DNA from: Merdimonas sp963929015
GTDB taxonomy: Bacteria; Bacillota; Clostridia; Lachnospirales; Lachnospiraceae
Direction of reading: 5' to 3'
Assembly: GCF_963929015.1 (NCBI RefSeq)
Contig: NZ_CAWVHE010000003.1
Location: forward strand, 496,001-560,000
Length of the DNA stretch: 64,000 nt
Shown: positions 42,721 to 51,038 of the stretch, piece after piece
Layout: each line of letters starts with the position of its first letter
How positions within the stretch are numbered: position 1 is the stretch's first letter
Program-made: the position numbers and the translations under genes
The notes under the pieces: model-generated
Database searches by the model: none
What the model saw: the letters and a program-made list of their open reading frames with translations, nothing else
Told to the model about the DNA's origin: nothing

Positions 42721-43137
42721 ATGGTTGAATTTTATGAATATGAGGGCCTGGGATATATTGTAGATCCGGAGAGTGATACCAAACAGGTATTTATTCCCTC
42801 TCCGCCGACGATGACAACAGTAAAGACCAATCCGCGTCCGGGTATTATCTATATCACCGGCGGAAAGGTAAAGGAAGGCTACGAGAAGTTAGAGGATCTG
42901 AAAAACTATGCGGAAGAAAATAAGGTAATGATCATTTGCCCAGCTTCCCTGGATCCGGAAGAGATTGCAGAGACTTACAAATATGTGACAACAAAATATA
43001 AAGTTTTGAATGTCAAGAGAGATGAACTTTCCGTACAGGGCGACCCTGATACTATGGAGGCGGCACAGGAGGCTGTCGACTATCTGGTTGACGAGTGTGA
43101 CGCAGATGTGGATGATGCAGAGGAATTCTCCCTATAA
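42721..43137 (+). CDS. Unknown 138-residue acidic protein, module copy 1
   Basis: It starts 21 bases after the hydrolase with GGAGG. The sequence begins 'EFYEYEGLGYIVDPESDTK', then 'NPRPGIIYITGGK' and 'KVMIICPASLDPEEIAETYKYV', and ends in a very acidic tail (DECDADVDDAEEFSL). The middle looks like two beta-alpha units of a Rossmann-like or hydrolase-like fold. A paralogue with the same length is at 44379 behind the second hydrolase, so the two proteins probably act as partners. No known family is recognised. Confidence 0.7.
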   Translation: MVEFYEYEGLGYIVDPESDTKQVFIPSPPTMTTVKTNPRPGIIYITGGKVKEGYEKLEDLKNYAEENKVMIICPASLDPEEIAETYKYVTTKYKVLNVKRDELSVQGDPDTMEAAQEAVDYLVDECDADVDDAEEFSL

Positions 43138-43155
43138 TTTCTGGTTCTAGATAGG

Positions 43156-43191
43156 AAATGGAGGATTGCAGGAAGGTGTAATCCTCCATTT
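43156..43191 (+). terminator. Hairpin between the two module copies
   Basis: AAATGGAGGATT pairs perfectly with AATCCTCCATTT around a 12-base loop. The T-run is short, so it may slow rather than stop transcription. Confidence 0.6.
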
Positions 43192-43223
43192 CTGGATGAT
43201 TTTAAGTAAGGAGGAAATAGAGT

Positions 43224-44354
43224 ATGTGGGCAAAATTTGAAGGCGATCGCAATAAAGACGGGATCATCGTAGAAGAAGGACGTATGATCGATATTACAGA
43301 TCCCAAATGGGGACATCCGGACGGACGTGATTTCTGGGATCTGGATCCAAAGCTGAATGAAGGAACTGCTATGCTTTACAGCCCGTCTGTTCCGCAGGAA
43401 GAGAAGCTTGCGGCAGGAACGGCAAGACAGAAAGCGTATATGGAACAGTGGTGGTCCAGTGAACATACCTGTGATATTGAGAAATATGAAGCTCCGGGCT
43501 GTGAAGAAGAGCCGGATACACCGGTAGAAGTATGGGTGGTAAAACCGCATAATCTGAAGAAGAGAAAGAACCGTGTTCTGTTCTATGTAGTAGGCGGCGG
43601 TCTGACCGGACTGAACCCCAATGCCTATCCGATCGAGAGAATGTGTGAAGAACATAAATGTGTAGGAATCGTGCCGATCTATCGGCTGTCCTGGCAGGCA
43701 CAGTATCCGGCGGCCATCAATGATCTTCACGCTGCCTATAAATGGATGTATGAAAATGCAGATGAACTGGGGATCCATAACGATAAAGTGGTTATGAGCG
43801 GATCCTCCACAGGCGGACATCTGTGCCTGGCTTCTGCATTCCGGTTAAAGAGATATGGTTACAGCCCCAGAGGCATCGTGGTTGTCAGCGCGCAGACAGA
43901 TGACCGTGAAAAGGACGGCGATTCCCTGTATACCGGTATGTGGGACGCAGTAGAACAGCACGACGGACTTGCAAACTGGCTGGGAAGAAACTTTGCTTCC
44001 AACAGAGTCGGCCCTGAGGCCCTTCCGAACCACGCGACAGTAGAGGACTGCATCGGATTTCCACCTACCTTCATGTATCAGGCGGAGATGGATCCGGATA
44101 TCCTTCCCAATGTGGAATTTTATACCAAGCTTCTGAAGGCCCACAGTTTTGTGGAATATCATGTATATGGCGGCGCGCATCACTCCAATGGAATCTGGGC
44201 TGTGATCAAGAACTGCGGAGAGCCCAATGAATATTCTACGAGAGCATCGATCAGCTTTGAGAGCAATATTGAAGACTGCTTCAAATATGATCTTCGCCGT
44301 CCGTGGGTGGTAGAAGATTATAAAGCCGCATTTAAGAGACGCTTTGGAGAGTAA
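43224..44354 (+). CDS. Alpha/beta-hydrolase (HSL-like esterase), intact copy
   Basis: A 376-residue protein. 'FYVVGGGLTG' is the oxyanion-hole loop and the nucleophile is Ser195 in GSSTGGH. Later 'GFPPTFMYQAEMDPDILPNVEFYTKLL' and 'EYHVYGGAHHS' provide the likely acid and base. The layout fits the hormone-sensitive-lipase group, with an unusual 90-residue N-terminal addition starting 'KFEGDRNKDGIIVEEGRMI'. The C-terminal 'FKYDLRRPWVVEDYK' is shared with the frameshifted copy. GGAGG precedes the ATG. Substrate unknown; it probably cleaves an ester or amide linked to this cluster. Confidence 0.85.
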   Translation: MWAKFEGDRNKDGIIVEEGRMIDITDPKWGHPDGRDFWDLDPKLNEGTAMLYSPSVPQEEKLAAGTARQKAYMEQWWSSEHTCDIEKYEAPGCEEEPDTPVEVWVVKPHNLKKRKNRVLFYVVGGGLTGLNPNAYPIERMCEEHKCVGIVPIYRLSWQAQYPAAINDLHAAYKWMYENADELGIHNDKVVMSGSSTGGHLCLASAFRLKRYGYSPRGIVVVSAQTDDREKDGDSLYTGMWDAVEQHDGLANWLGRNFASNRVGPEALPNHATVEDCIGFPPTFMYQAEMDPDILPNVEFYTKLLKAHSFVEYHVYGGAHHSNGIWAVIKNCGEPNEYSTRASISFESNIEDCFKYDLRRPWVVEDYKAAFKRRFGE

Positions 44355-44378
44355 AAGGGAAGAAAGAGGTGCAGAAGA

Positions 44379-44795
44379 ATGAATGTTGATTTCTATGAAT
44401 ATGACGGACTTGGTTATGTGGTAGATCCGGAAAGCGATACCAAAGTGGTGACCGTAATTCTGATCGGAAAACAGACGGTAAAGGCGAATCCCAGACCTGC
44501 AGTCATTTATGTGACGGGTGGAAAGATTGATGAGTCTTATGAAAAACTGGAAGAGTTGAAGAAATATTGTGCAGACAACAAGGTAGTATTTATCTGTCCG
44601 AAGGCAACCGATGCCGAAGAACTGGGTAAGACCTATCAGTATGCACTGGATAAGTTTAAAGATCTGAACATCGTCAAAGAAGAAATATCCATCAAAGCAG
44701 ATTCAGAACATCTGGATGCAGCGCAGGAACTGGTGGAATATGTTCTGGATGAGTTTGACGACGAGCTGGACGAGGCAGAAGAGTTCAGCCTGTAA
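44379..44795 (+). CDS. Unknown 138-residue acidic protein, module copy 2
   Basis: Paralogue of the protein at 42721, with identical length and the same landmarks: 'DFYEYDGLGYVVDPESDTK', 'NPRPAVIYVTGGK', 'KVVFICPKATDAEELGKTY' and the tail 'DEFDDELDEAEEFSL'. It follows the intact hydrolase by 24 bases. Conservation of size and acidic end in both copies argues for selection as a protein. No function is assigned. Confidence 0.7.
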   Translation: MNVDFYEYDGLGYVVDPESDTKVVTVILIGKQTVKANPRPAVIYVTGGKIDESYEKLEELKKYCADNKVVFICPKATDAEELGKTYQYALDKFKDLNIVKEEISIKADSEHLDAAQELVEYVLDEFDDELDEAEEFSL

Positions 44796-44814
44796 AGAAG
44801 AATGGCGCCCCTTT

Positions 44815-44880
44815 CCCTCCCGGACGGCGGTTTGTCTGCGAAGTACAGACGCCGCTTCCGGGAGGGATTTCCTTTTTGTT
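44815..44880 (+). terminator. Strong terminator ending the Grd-like/hydrolase cluster
   Basis: CCCTCCCGGA (44815-44824) pairs with TCCGGGAGGG (44857-44866), with further inner pairing (GTCTG / CAGAC), followed by ATTTCCTTTTTGTTTT. Confidence 0.88.
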
Positions 44881-44905
44881 TTCTATTGTATTTTGCGGAA
44901 TTTTG

Positions 44906-45339
44906 GGCCCCATCAATTTCAGCCGTCCGGCTGTATAAAAGTCCCTGAGCTGATCTACATAGCGCAGGGCCTTGCCTTCCGGCATATCGTGGATCACGAT
45001 CTCAAAGATCCCGTTAAACATGCCGCTGGCAATGATATGGCACATCTGTTCATCTAACTCTGGGATCTCCCGCCCAAGGCGGCGGAGGACGTCCATATAT
45101 TTCAGTGTATATTCCACTTCCACCTCCACCATGTTATGGACAAAATGTTCATAGCTGGTGCCTTCTGACCGGCAAAGCAGCAGCTTTACCGGTTCCCGGT
45201 GCCGGCAGATATAATCCACCATCCAGTGGACGCAGTCCGAGGATTCTACGCCCATGTGATCCGGCTGCTGTTCTTCGGGCAGTTCCGCGAAGGAAGTCTG
45301 GGCCTCCATAAACCTTCCCATAAGGGCGGCGGCATGGGG
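44906..45339 (-). pseudogene. Duplicated 3' fragment of tetR
   Basis: This 434-base stretch is about 98 percent identical to 49787-50220, the C-terminal ligand-domain part of the TetR gene at 49783, without gaps. The DNA-binding N-terminus is absent, and the frame opens from unrelated lrgA sequence, so no working regulator is made. The left edge starts at the same GGCCCCATCAA as the parent. It marks a recent copy-and-insert event in front of lrgB. Confidence 0.88.
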
Positions 45340-45487
45340 ACATATGAAGGCTATGCTTGTGCCCGCCTGCGTAATCACAGTGGTGTCCACGATCGTAGTG
45401 ATGGTTACAGCGGGAAAAGTGACGGATGCCTGTATCAGGAAATCAGAAAAAGGAGAAAAAACACATGCTGGAAGAAGTGATTCTTAA
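45340..45487 (+). pseudogene. lrgA: lrgA/cidA-like C-terminal remnant
   Basis: Reading from 45344 gives MKAMLVPACVITVVSTIVVMV..., which resembles the last membrane segment of LrgA/CidA holin-like proteins. It ends at 45487, overlapping the lrgB start as in normal lrgAB operons. The rest of the gene has been replaced by the tetR fragment. Possible internal shortening cannot be excluded. The short length limits certainty. Confidence 0.5.
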
Positions 45488-46163
45488 TTCTGCGGCATCG
45501 GGAGTATTTATCAGCCTGGCCGCTTACGGGATCGGAGTGCTGGTAAAACGCAGATGGAATACGGCGCTTGCCAATCCGCTGATGATCGCCATCATCCTGG
45601 TGATCCTGTTCCTTTTGGCAACGGGAACCGATTATGAAACCTATAACGCCAGTGCAAAATATTTGTCTTATCTGCTTGCGCCGGCTACAGTGAGTCTGGC
45701 AATTCCCATGTATGACAGACTTCATCTTTTGAAGGAAAACTACCGGGCAATCCTGACCGGCATCCTGTCCGGAGTTGCGGCGAGCCTTTTGACCGTATTG
45801 GCGCTGGCGCTTTTATTTGGTCTGACCCAGGCAGAGTATGTGACGCTTCTGCCGAAATCTGTCACCACGGCGATCGGTATGGGCGTGGCGGAAGAACTGG
45901 GCGGACACAGTGAGATCGCGGCGGCTGTGATCATTATCACCGGAGTGCTGGGAAATATGATGGCAGAGCCAATCTGCCGGATCTTTTCCATCCGTCATCC
46001 GATAGCAAAAGGGATTGCCATTGGCACTTCCGCTCACGCCATCGGCACGGCAAAAGCCATGGAGATGGGTGAGACGGAAGGCGCCATGAGCAGTCTGGCG
46101 ATTGTGACTGCAGGTGTCTGTACCGTGGCAGGTGCGGCAATATTTGCCGGGCTGATTACTTAA
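45465..46163 (+). CDS. lrgB: LrgB/CidB family membrane protein
   Basis: A 232-residue protein with about eight hydrophobic segments. Family landmarks are 'NPLMIAIILVILFLL', 'YLLAPATVSLAIPMYDRLHLLKENY', 'LLPKSVTTAIGMGVAEELGG', 'ITGVLGNMMAEPICR' and 'AHAIGTAKAMEMGETEGAMSSLAI'. LrgB/CidB proteins are linked with control of cell lysis and with export of small carboxylic acids. AGGAG precedes ATG 45465. The partner lrgA is reduced to a fragment. Its stop overlaps by 8 bases the stop of the convergent ABC gene. Confidence 0.9.
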   Translation: MLEEVILNSAASGVFISLAAYGIGVLVKRRWNTALANPLMIAIILVILFLLATGTDYETYNASAKYLSYLLAPATVSLAIPMYDRLHLLKENYRAILTGILSGVAASLLTVLALALLFGLTQAEYVTLLPKSVTTAIGMGVAEELGGHSEIAAAVIIITGVLGNMMAEPICRIFSIRHPIAKGIAIGTSAHAIGTAKAMEMGETEGAMSSLAIVTAGVCTVAGAAIFAGLIT

Positions 46164-47901
46164 GTCTCCACCCGGCGCTCTGTCTCTGCAGATCCACCAT
46201 ATGGCGGAAGAGGCCGTTTTGTTTCATCAATTCCGAAGGAGTCCCCTGTTCTGTCACCATGCCTTCAGAGAGAACAACGATTTTGTCTGCTGCTTCCACG
46301 GTGCGCATCCGGTGGGCGATGACCAGAACCGTCTTGCCTGCGAGCAGGCGGGAGAGGGCTTCCTGAACAGCGCTCTCATTTTCCACGTCCAGGCTGGCGG
46401 TTGCCTCATCCAGAAGGATGACCGGCGCATCTTTCAAAAGGGCGCGGGCGATGGAAATCCGCTGGCGTTCTCCGCCGGAGAGGGTGGAGCCGTTCTCGCC
46501 GATCATGGTCTGATAGCCCCGGGGCAGTTCCCGGATAAATTCATCACACCGGGCGGCTCTGGCGGCTGCGATCACTTCCTCGTCCGAAGCGCCTCGGCGG
46601 CCCAGACGGATATTTTCCATCACCGTATCCCGGAACAGCACCACATCCTGGAATACCATGGAGTAGGAGCGAAGAAGCGTTTCCGGGTCCACTGTGGATA
46701 CATCCGTTCCGCCTAAGAGAACTTTCCCGCCGGTGACGTCCCAGAACCGGGCCGCCAATTTGCAGGCAGTGGATTTCCCACCGCCGGAGGGGCCGATCAG
46801 GGCGGTCACTTCGCCCTGCTTTGCAGTGAAGCTTACATCCTCAAGTACGCCGTCTCCCTCCCGGTAGGCGAAGGAGACATGGTCAAAGGTGATGTCATAG
46901 TTCTTCGGTGTAAATTCTTCCGTCCCCTTCTGCACCGGCTGTTCCAGAATGGAGCGCATCCGCTCGATCTGCAGTTTGGCGTTGAAGGTGGCGGCGATAT
47001 TCTGGAGCACAAGCCCCAGCGGGTCGTACAGCCTGGCGGCGGCAAAGAGGAACCCGAGGAAATAGAGGAAAGAAAGTTTTCCGTCCGCCAGGAGAGCTCC
47101 GCCAGTCAGGATGGTGGTCGCCAGACCCAGCCGGAGAAACGCCTGGGCGGAGCAGACGAACACGCCGGTTGCCAGCTCCGAGTGGATGGAGCCTTTCTCC
47201 ATGGCTGCAAGTTTCTTCTCCAGTTTTTCCATGTACGCGTCCTGCCGGCTGCATGCCTTGATATCCCGGATGGTTTCCAGTCCTTCCTGGATACAGTCGG
47301 CGACTGCCCGTTTATTTAAAATATTCTTTGTGCCGAAGGAATCCTGGATCTTCCTGCTCCCTGCCGTCAGAAGGACCGCAGCAGGCACGACCCATAAGAT
47401 TGCCAGTGCCATCCGCCAGTCGCAAACGAACATGGCGACGCCGATCACCAGCGTGGAGAAGACGGACGCAAAGAGCTGCGGCACGTAGTGGGAGAACATC
47501 TGGTCCAGACTGGAGCAGTCTGCGATCATGGTGGAGGTCAGGTCGCTCAAGTCCCGGTTTCCGAAAAAGCTTAAGGGAAGCTGCCTCAGGGTTTCTGCCA
47601 GGCTCACCCGCCGGCTGGCGCTCTCTTTATAAGTGGCCAGATACAGGGAAGCATACTGGAACCAGTGGAGGACAAACAAAAGGATCAGGACCGCCAGGGC
47701 AGAGCCTGTGTAGATCCAGAAACCCTCCAAGGGGCTGCCGCCGGTTTCCATGGCATCCAAAAGGTGCTTCGCCGTAAACAGGACGGCCCCCACCGGAAGC
47801 ATCAGGCTTAAGTTGCACACAAAACACCAGATAACGGCTTTTACAAGATCTTTTGCTCCTTTCTCACTGAGCGCGAATACGTGCTGTAATTTCTTTGTCA
47901 T
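46156..47901 (-). CDS. ABC exporter, second half-transporter
   Basis: A 581-residue protein from ATG 47901, which overlaps the previous gene's stop by 4 bases. An N-terminal six-helix exporter domain (about 15-310) is followed by a nucleotide-binding domain with Walker A 'GPSGGGKST', signature 'LSGGERQRISIARALL', Walker B 'PVILLDEATASLD' and the H-loop 'VLVIAHRM'. It forms a heterodimer with the next protein. Paired exporters of this kind move drugs or peptides, and some (IrtAB/YbtPQ types) import siderophores. Which applies is not known. Confidence 0.92.
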   Translation of the reverse strand: MTKKLQHVFALSEKGAKDLVKAVIWCFVCNLSLMLPVGAVLFTAKHLLDAMETGGSPLEGFWIYTGSALAVLILLFVLHWFQYASLYLATYKESASRRVSLAETLRQLPLSFFGNRDLSDLTSTMIADCSSLDQMFSHYVPQLFASVFSTLVIGVAMFVCDWRMALAILWVVPAAVLLTAGSRKIQDSFGTKNILNKRAVADCIQEGLETIRDIKACSRQDAYMEKLEKKLAAMEKGSIHSELATGVFVCSAQAFLRLGLATTILTGGALLADGKLSFLYFLGFLFAAARLYDPLGLVLQNIAATFNAKLQIERMRSILEQPVQKGTEEFTPKNYDITFDHVSFAYREGDGVLEDVSFTAKQGEVTALIGPSGGGKSTACKLAARFWDVTGGKVLLGGTDVSTVDPETLLRSYSMVFQDVVLFRDTVMENIRLGRRGASDEEVIAAARAARCDEFIRELPRGYQTMIGENGSTLSGGERQRISIARALLKDAPVILLDEATASLDVENESAVQEALSRLLAGKTVLVIAHRMRTVEAADKIVVLSEGMVTEQGTPSELMKQNGLFRHMVDLQRQSAGWRLK

Positions 47902-49706
47902 ACGGTCTTTTCCCCCTTTCCGCTTTTCGGATCTGTCCGCCCGACTTTCCACCGGGCGCTGCGCTGATAGTCTTCCCACATGGCGGCATACACGCCATGC
48001 TGTGCAAGCAGGCTTTCATGGCTGCCCTGTTCTGCGATCTTTCCGCCGCTTAAGACAATGATGTGGTCCGCATCCTGCACGGTGGACAGCCGGTGGGCGA
48101 TCATCAATACGGTTTTATTCCGGATCAGCGCTTCAAACGCCTTCTGGATCTGGTGCTCATTTTCCGGGTCGGCAAAAGCTGTTGCCTCGTCCAGCACCAC
48201 GATGGGCGCGTCTTTTAAAATGGCGCGGGCAAGAGCGATCCGCTGCTGCTCGCCGCCGGAGAGGTACACGCCCCTGGCGCCCACCACAGTATCCAGACCC
48301 TGGGGAAGTTTTTCCAGAATATCATCGCACTGGGCAGCGTGTGCGGCGGACAGGACTTCCTCTCTGGAAGCGTCCGGCCGGGCTGCCCGGATATTTTCCA
48401 GAAGGCTCTCTTTAAACAGCCGGGTATCCTGAAACACAAAGGCTGTCTGTTTCATCAGGTCTTCCGTATCCATTTCTTTGACATTGACGCCCCCGATGGA
48501 GACGGCGCCGCTGTCTGCATCCCAGAAGCGGGGAATGAGGCTTGCTGCTGTCGTCTTGCCTCCCCCGGAGGGCCCTACCAGCGCTGTCACCTGACCGGGC
48601 CGGACAGCAAACGATACATCGGAAAGAGCCGGGCGGTCCGCGCCGGGGTAGGTAAAGGTCACGTGGTCAAAGGATACAGCGGCGTCTGCCGGCTGTTTCT
48701 CTATGCCTGTGTTTTCCATCGGTTCCTGGCTCAGGATCTCATCCAGGCGTCCCACGGCTTCATCCGCCTCCATGACAGCTTCGCTCATGTACATGATGCG
48801 GTTGATCATCTGGCCGCAGGCAGGAGCGAACAGGGCATAGAAGATAAAGTTGACAAGCACCGTGCGCACGTCCCCGCCGGAGGCAAGCAGCAGAGCCGCC
48901 GGGATCAGCAGGGCGAAAGCTCCGTTGATAAATGTCAGGAAACAGGTCTGCCCCACACGGCAGCTCATGGCGTACTGGCTGGCAAGGTCGCTGTAGTCCC
49001 TGATGGCTGCATAGAAAGCTTTGAAAGAGTACACGGTCTGCTGGAACATTTTTACCACGGGGATGCCCCGGACATATTCCACCGCCTCGCCGCTCATGCG
49101 CTCGATCTCCTTCTGATAGCGGTGGAAAAAGCCGGCGTTCTTTCCGCCCATCATCAGGCACATGGACAGCAGCGCCAGCACCATGGTGAGCAGGCACAGA
49201 AGCCCCATTTTCCAGTCAAAGAGGAAGAGCATCAGAACGGCGGCAATGGGAGTGACGATCGTTCCCGCCAGGTCAGGCAGCTTGTGGGCAAGCAGATCTT
49301 CTGTAAGACCGGCATTGTCGTCGATCAGTTTCCTGAGCCGTCCGGACTGACTGCCCGTGAAGAATCCAAGCGGCAGCTTCAGGACGTGCCCCATGGCAGC
49401 GCGCCGGATATTCCGGGCCGTGCGGAAGGCCGCGATATGAGTGGACATGAGCGCTGCAAAATACAGAACGATACTTATGACAGCGGTCCATACCGCCGTC
49501 CAGCCCCAGCGGGCAGACCCGGACACTCCGGTGAGCGCGGGCCAGGTTTCCAGGACGTCCCTTGCCGCAAGCCATACGCACACATAGGGGATCAGCCCCA
49601 GTACCGCGGACAGGGCGGAGAGGATACAGCCCAGCAGGGTGAGATTTCTGTGCCCGCCCGCATAACCCAGGATGCGGGCAAGGCTGCTTTGCTTTTTCTG
49701 CTTCAA
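47898..49706 (-). CDS. ABC exporter, first half-transporter
   Basis: A 602-residue protein: six-helix membrane domain (about 20-320) and nucleotide-binding domain with Walker A 'GPSGGGKTT', signature 'YLSGGEQQRIALARAIL' and Walker B 'PIVVLDEATAFADPE'. The residue after the catalytic Glu region (A-F-A instead of A-S-L) differs from the partner, as is common in heterodimers with one weaker ATP site. It lies directly behind the TetR gene with 76 bases between. A GTTAG/CTAAC dyad lies in that gap. Confidence 0.92.
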   Translation of the reverse strand: MKQKKQSSLARILGYAGGHRNLTLLGCILSALSAVLGLIPYVCVWLAARDVLETWPALTGVSGSARWGWTAVWTAVISIVLYFAALMSTHIAAFRTARNIRRAAMGHVLKLPLGFFTGSQSGRLRKLIDDNAGLTEDLLAHKLPDLAGTIVTPIAAVLMLFLFDWKMGLLCLLTMVLALLSMCLMMGGKNAGFFHRYQKEIERMSGEAVEYVRGIPVVKMFQQTVYSFKAFYAAIRDYSDLASQYAMSCRVGQTCFLTFINGAFALLIPAALLLASGGDVRTVLVNFIFYALFAPACGQMINRIMYMSEAVMEADEAVGRLDEILSQEPMENTGIEKQPADAAVSFDHVTFTYPGADRPALSDVSFAVRPGQVTALVGPSGGGKTTAASLIPRFWDADSGAVSIGGVNVKEMDTEDLMKQTAFVFQDTRLFKESLLENIRAARPDASREEVLSAAHAAQCDDILEKLPQGLDTVVGARGVYLSGGEQQRIALARAILKDAPIVVLDEATAFADPENEHQIQKAFEALIRNKTVLMIAHRLSTVQDADHIIVLSGGKIAEQGSHESLLAQHGVYAAMWEDYQRSARWKVGRTDPKSGKGEKTV

Positions 49707-49744
49707 ATGATTACCTCCCTTTTGTTTAAAATATGTATCATGAA

Positions 49745-49760
49745 GTTAGAAATGACTAAC
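49745..49760. promoter_or_regulatory. GTTAG-N6-CTAAC dyad upstream of the ABC genes
   Basis: GTTAGAAATGACTAAC is a perfect 5+5 dyad 39 bases ahead of the first ABC start. It resembles sites of DtxR/Fur-type metal regulators; a related dyad (CTAAC-N4-GTTAG) lies at 53234. Confidence 0.4.
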
Positions 49761-49782
49761 CATCATGCAAAAAAGATGGGGG

Positions 49783-50400
49783 CTACGGCCCCATCAATTT
49801 CAGCCATCCGGCTGTATAAAAGTCCCTGAGCTGATCTACATAGCGCAGGGCCCTGCCTTCCGGCATATCGTGGATCACGATCTCAAAGATCCCGTTAAAC
49901 ATGCCGCTGGCAATGATATGGCACATCTGTTCATCTAACTCTGGGATATCCCGCCCAAGGCGGCGGAGGACGTCCATATATTTCAGTGTATATTCCACTT
50001 CCACCTCAACCATGTTATGGACAAAATGTTCATAGCTGGTGCCTTCTGACCGGCAAAGCAGCAGCTTTACCGGTTCCCTGTGCCGGCAGATATAATCCAC
50101 CATCCAGTGGACGCAGTCCGAGGATTCTACGCCCATGTGATCCGGCTGCTGTTCTTCGGGCAGTTCCGCAAAGGAAGTCTGGGCTTCCATAAACCTGCCC
50201 ATAAGGGCGGCGGCATGGGGTTCTACGATGGAAGCGAACAGGGCTTCCTTGCTGGAAAAGTAGCCGTAGAAGGCCCCGGTGGTCACTCCTGCGTTTTTCA
50301 CGATCTGGCGCAGGGAAGCGCCCAGGAATCCTTTTTCTGAAAATTCGTCCAATGCGGCCTGCTGGATCCGTTCTAATGTAGATAATGTGTTTTCATCCAT
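49783..50400 (-). CDS. TetR family regulator of the ABC exporter
   Basis: A 205-residue protein; the ATG at 50400 has GGAG 6 bases upstream and is preferred to the in-frame ATG at 50412. The helix-turn-helix is at about 5-52 ('IQQAALDEFSEKGFLGASLRQIVKNAGVTTGAFYGYF'), followed by a TetR C-terminal domain with several Cys and His residues. It is upstream of and parallel to the ABC pair. The second part of the gene has been copied to 44906-45339. Confidence 0.9.
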   Translation of the reverse strand: MDENTLSTLERIQQAALDEFSEKGFLGASLRQIVKNAGVTTGAFYGYFSSKEALFASIVEPHAAALMGRFMEAQTSFAELPEEQQPDHMGVESSDCVHWMVDYICRHREPVKLLLCRSEGTSYEHFVHNMVEVEVEYTLKYMDVLRRLGRDIPELDEQMCHIIASGMFNGIFEIVIHDMPEGRALRYVDQLRDFYTAGWLKLMGP

Positions 50401-50410
50401 GGCAATCTCC

Positions 50411-50440
50411 ATATAACAGTGATATATAACAATGTTATAT
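50411..50440. promoter_or_regulatory. ATATAAC palindrome ahead of tetR
   Basis: ATATAAC (50424-50430), AAT, GTTATAT (50434-50440) is a perfect dyad, and another ATATAAC half-site is at 50411. Position right before the tetR start suggests an operator for self-repression. Confidence 0.6.
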
Positions 50441-50603
50441 TATGGAAATATCCAGCCGCTGTCAAGTGGATTTCAGGGATTATATGGGATAGTGAGAAGT
50501 TTTATCGACAAGGCAGATTAGCTTTGACTACCCTGGGAGAGTGTTGCTATGCTGATATAGTATTCTTATTGTAATCTAGTAAAACAGAAGGAAGTGATGG
50601 CAC

Positions 50604-50684
50604 ATGAAACAGCACAGATTCTGGGCATGGGCTGCCGTGTTCTGCTTCATAATGGTATTTTATACCGGATACAAGCACAAGTGA
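50604..50684 (+). CDS. 26-residue membrane peptide
   Basis: MKQHRFWAWAAVFCFIMVFY... with GGAAG upstream of the ATG. A single hydrophobic segment is followed by a basic end (TGYKHK). It is the first open frame of the metal locus, 48 bases ahead of the DUF6110-like gene. Conserved mini-proteins of this kind stand before related ATPase operons (from memory), but coding is not proven. Confidence 0.4.
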   Translation: MKQHRFWAWAAVFCFIMVFYTGYKHK

Positions 50685-50732
50685 TCAGCCGGCAGCAGAG
50701 CAGTAAAAAGTATTATCAGGAGGTAGAAGTAT

Positions 50733-51032
50733 ATGTTCAGTGAGTCATTGATGAAAAAGATCGGATTATTCGCAGGAGGAGTCCTCTTCGGGACAGCCGG
50801 GGTAAAGCTTTTATCCAGCAAAGACGCGAAGAAGGTTTACACAGAGTGTACGGCAGCGGCGCTGCGCGCAAAGGACTGCGTGATGAAAACGGTTACGAAC
50901 GTACAGGAAAATGCGGAGGATATCCTTGCGGAAGCCCAGCAGATCAATGAAGAGAGGGCGGCGCAGGAAGCGGCGGCTGTGCAGGAGACAGAGGAAGACG
51001 GTGCGGATCCTTCCGAAGAAGGAACGATGTAA
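50733..51032 (+). CDS. DUF6110-like small membrane-associated protein (FezA-like)
   Basis: A 99-residue protein: N-terminal hydrophobic, glycine-rich segment 'KKIGLFAGGVLFGTAGVKLL' (8-27), an amphipathic helix region (30-75), and a strongly acidic Ala/Glu-rich tail. GGAGG precedes the ATG and the ATPase gene follows 6 bases later. This small-protein plus P1B-ATPase pair corresponds to ferrosome (fez) loci described in Clostridioides difficile and Desulfovibrio. The match is from family memory and gene order. Confidence 0.65.
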   Translation: MFSESLMKKIGLFAGGVLFGTAGVKLLSSKDAKKVYTECTAAALRAKDCVMKTVTNVQENAEDILAEAQQINEERAAQEAAAVQETEEDGADPSEEGTM

Positions 51033-51038
51033 CCGCCC

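Noticed and set aside
44785..45390. A 201-residue TetR regulator on the minus strand
   Set aside because: It lacks the DNA-binding domain; the conserved part is a copy of the tetR at 49783, and both ends run into unrelated sequence including a terminator and lrgA.
48339..49829. Antisense open frame of 496 codons
   Set aside because: It lies opposite the ABC half-transporter, with low-complexity composition and no domain; a shadow of a G+C-rich gene.
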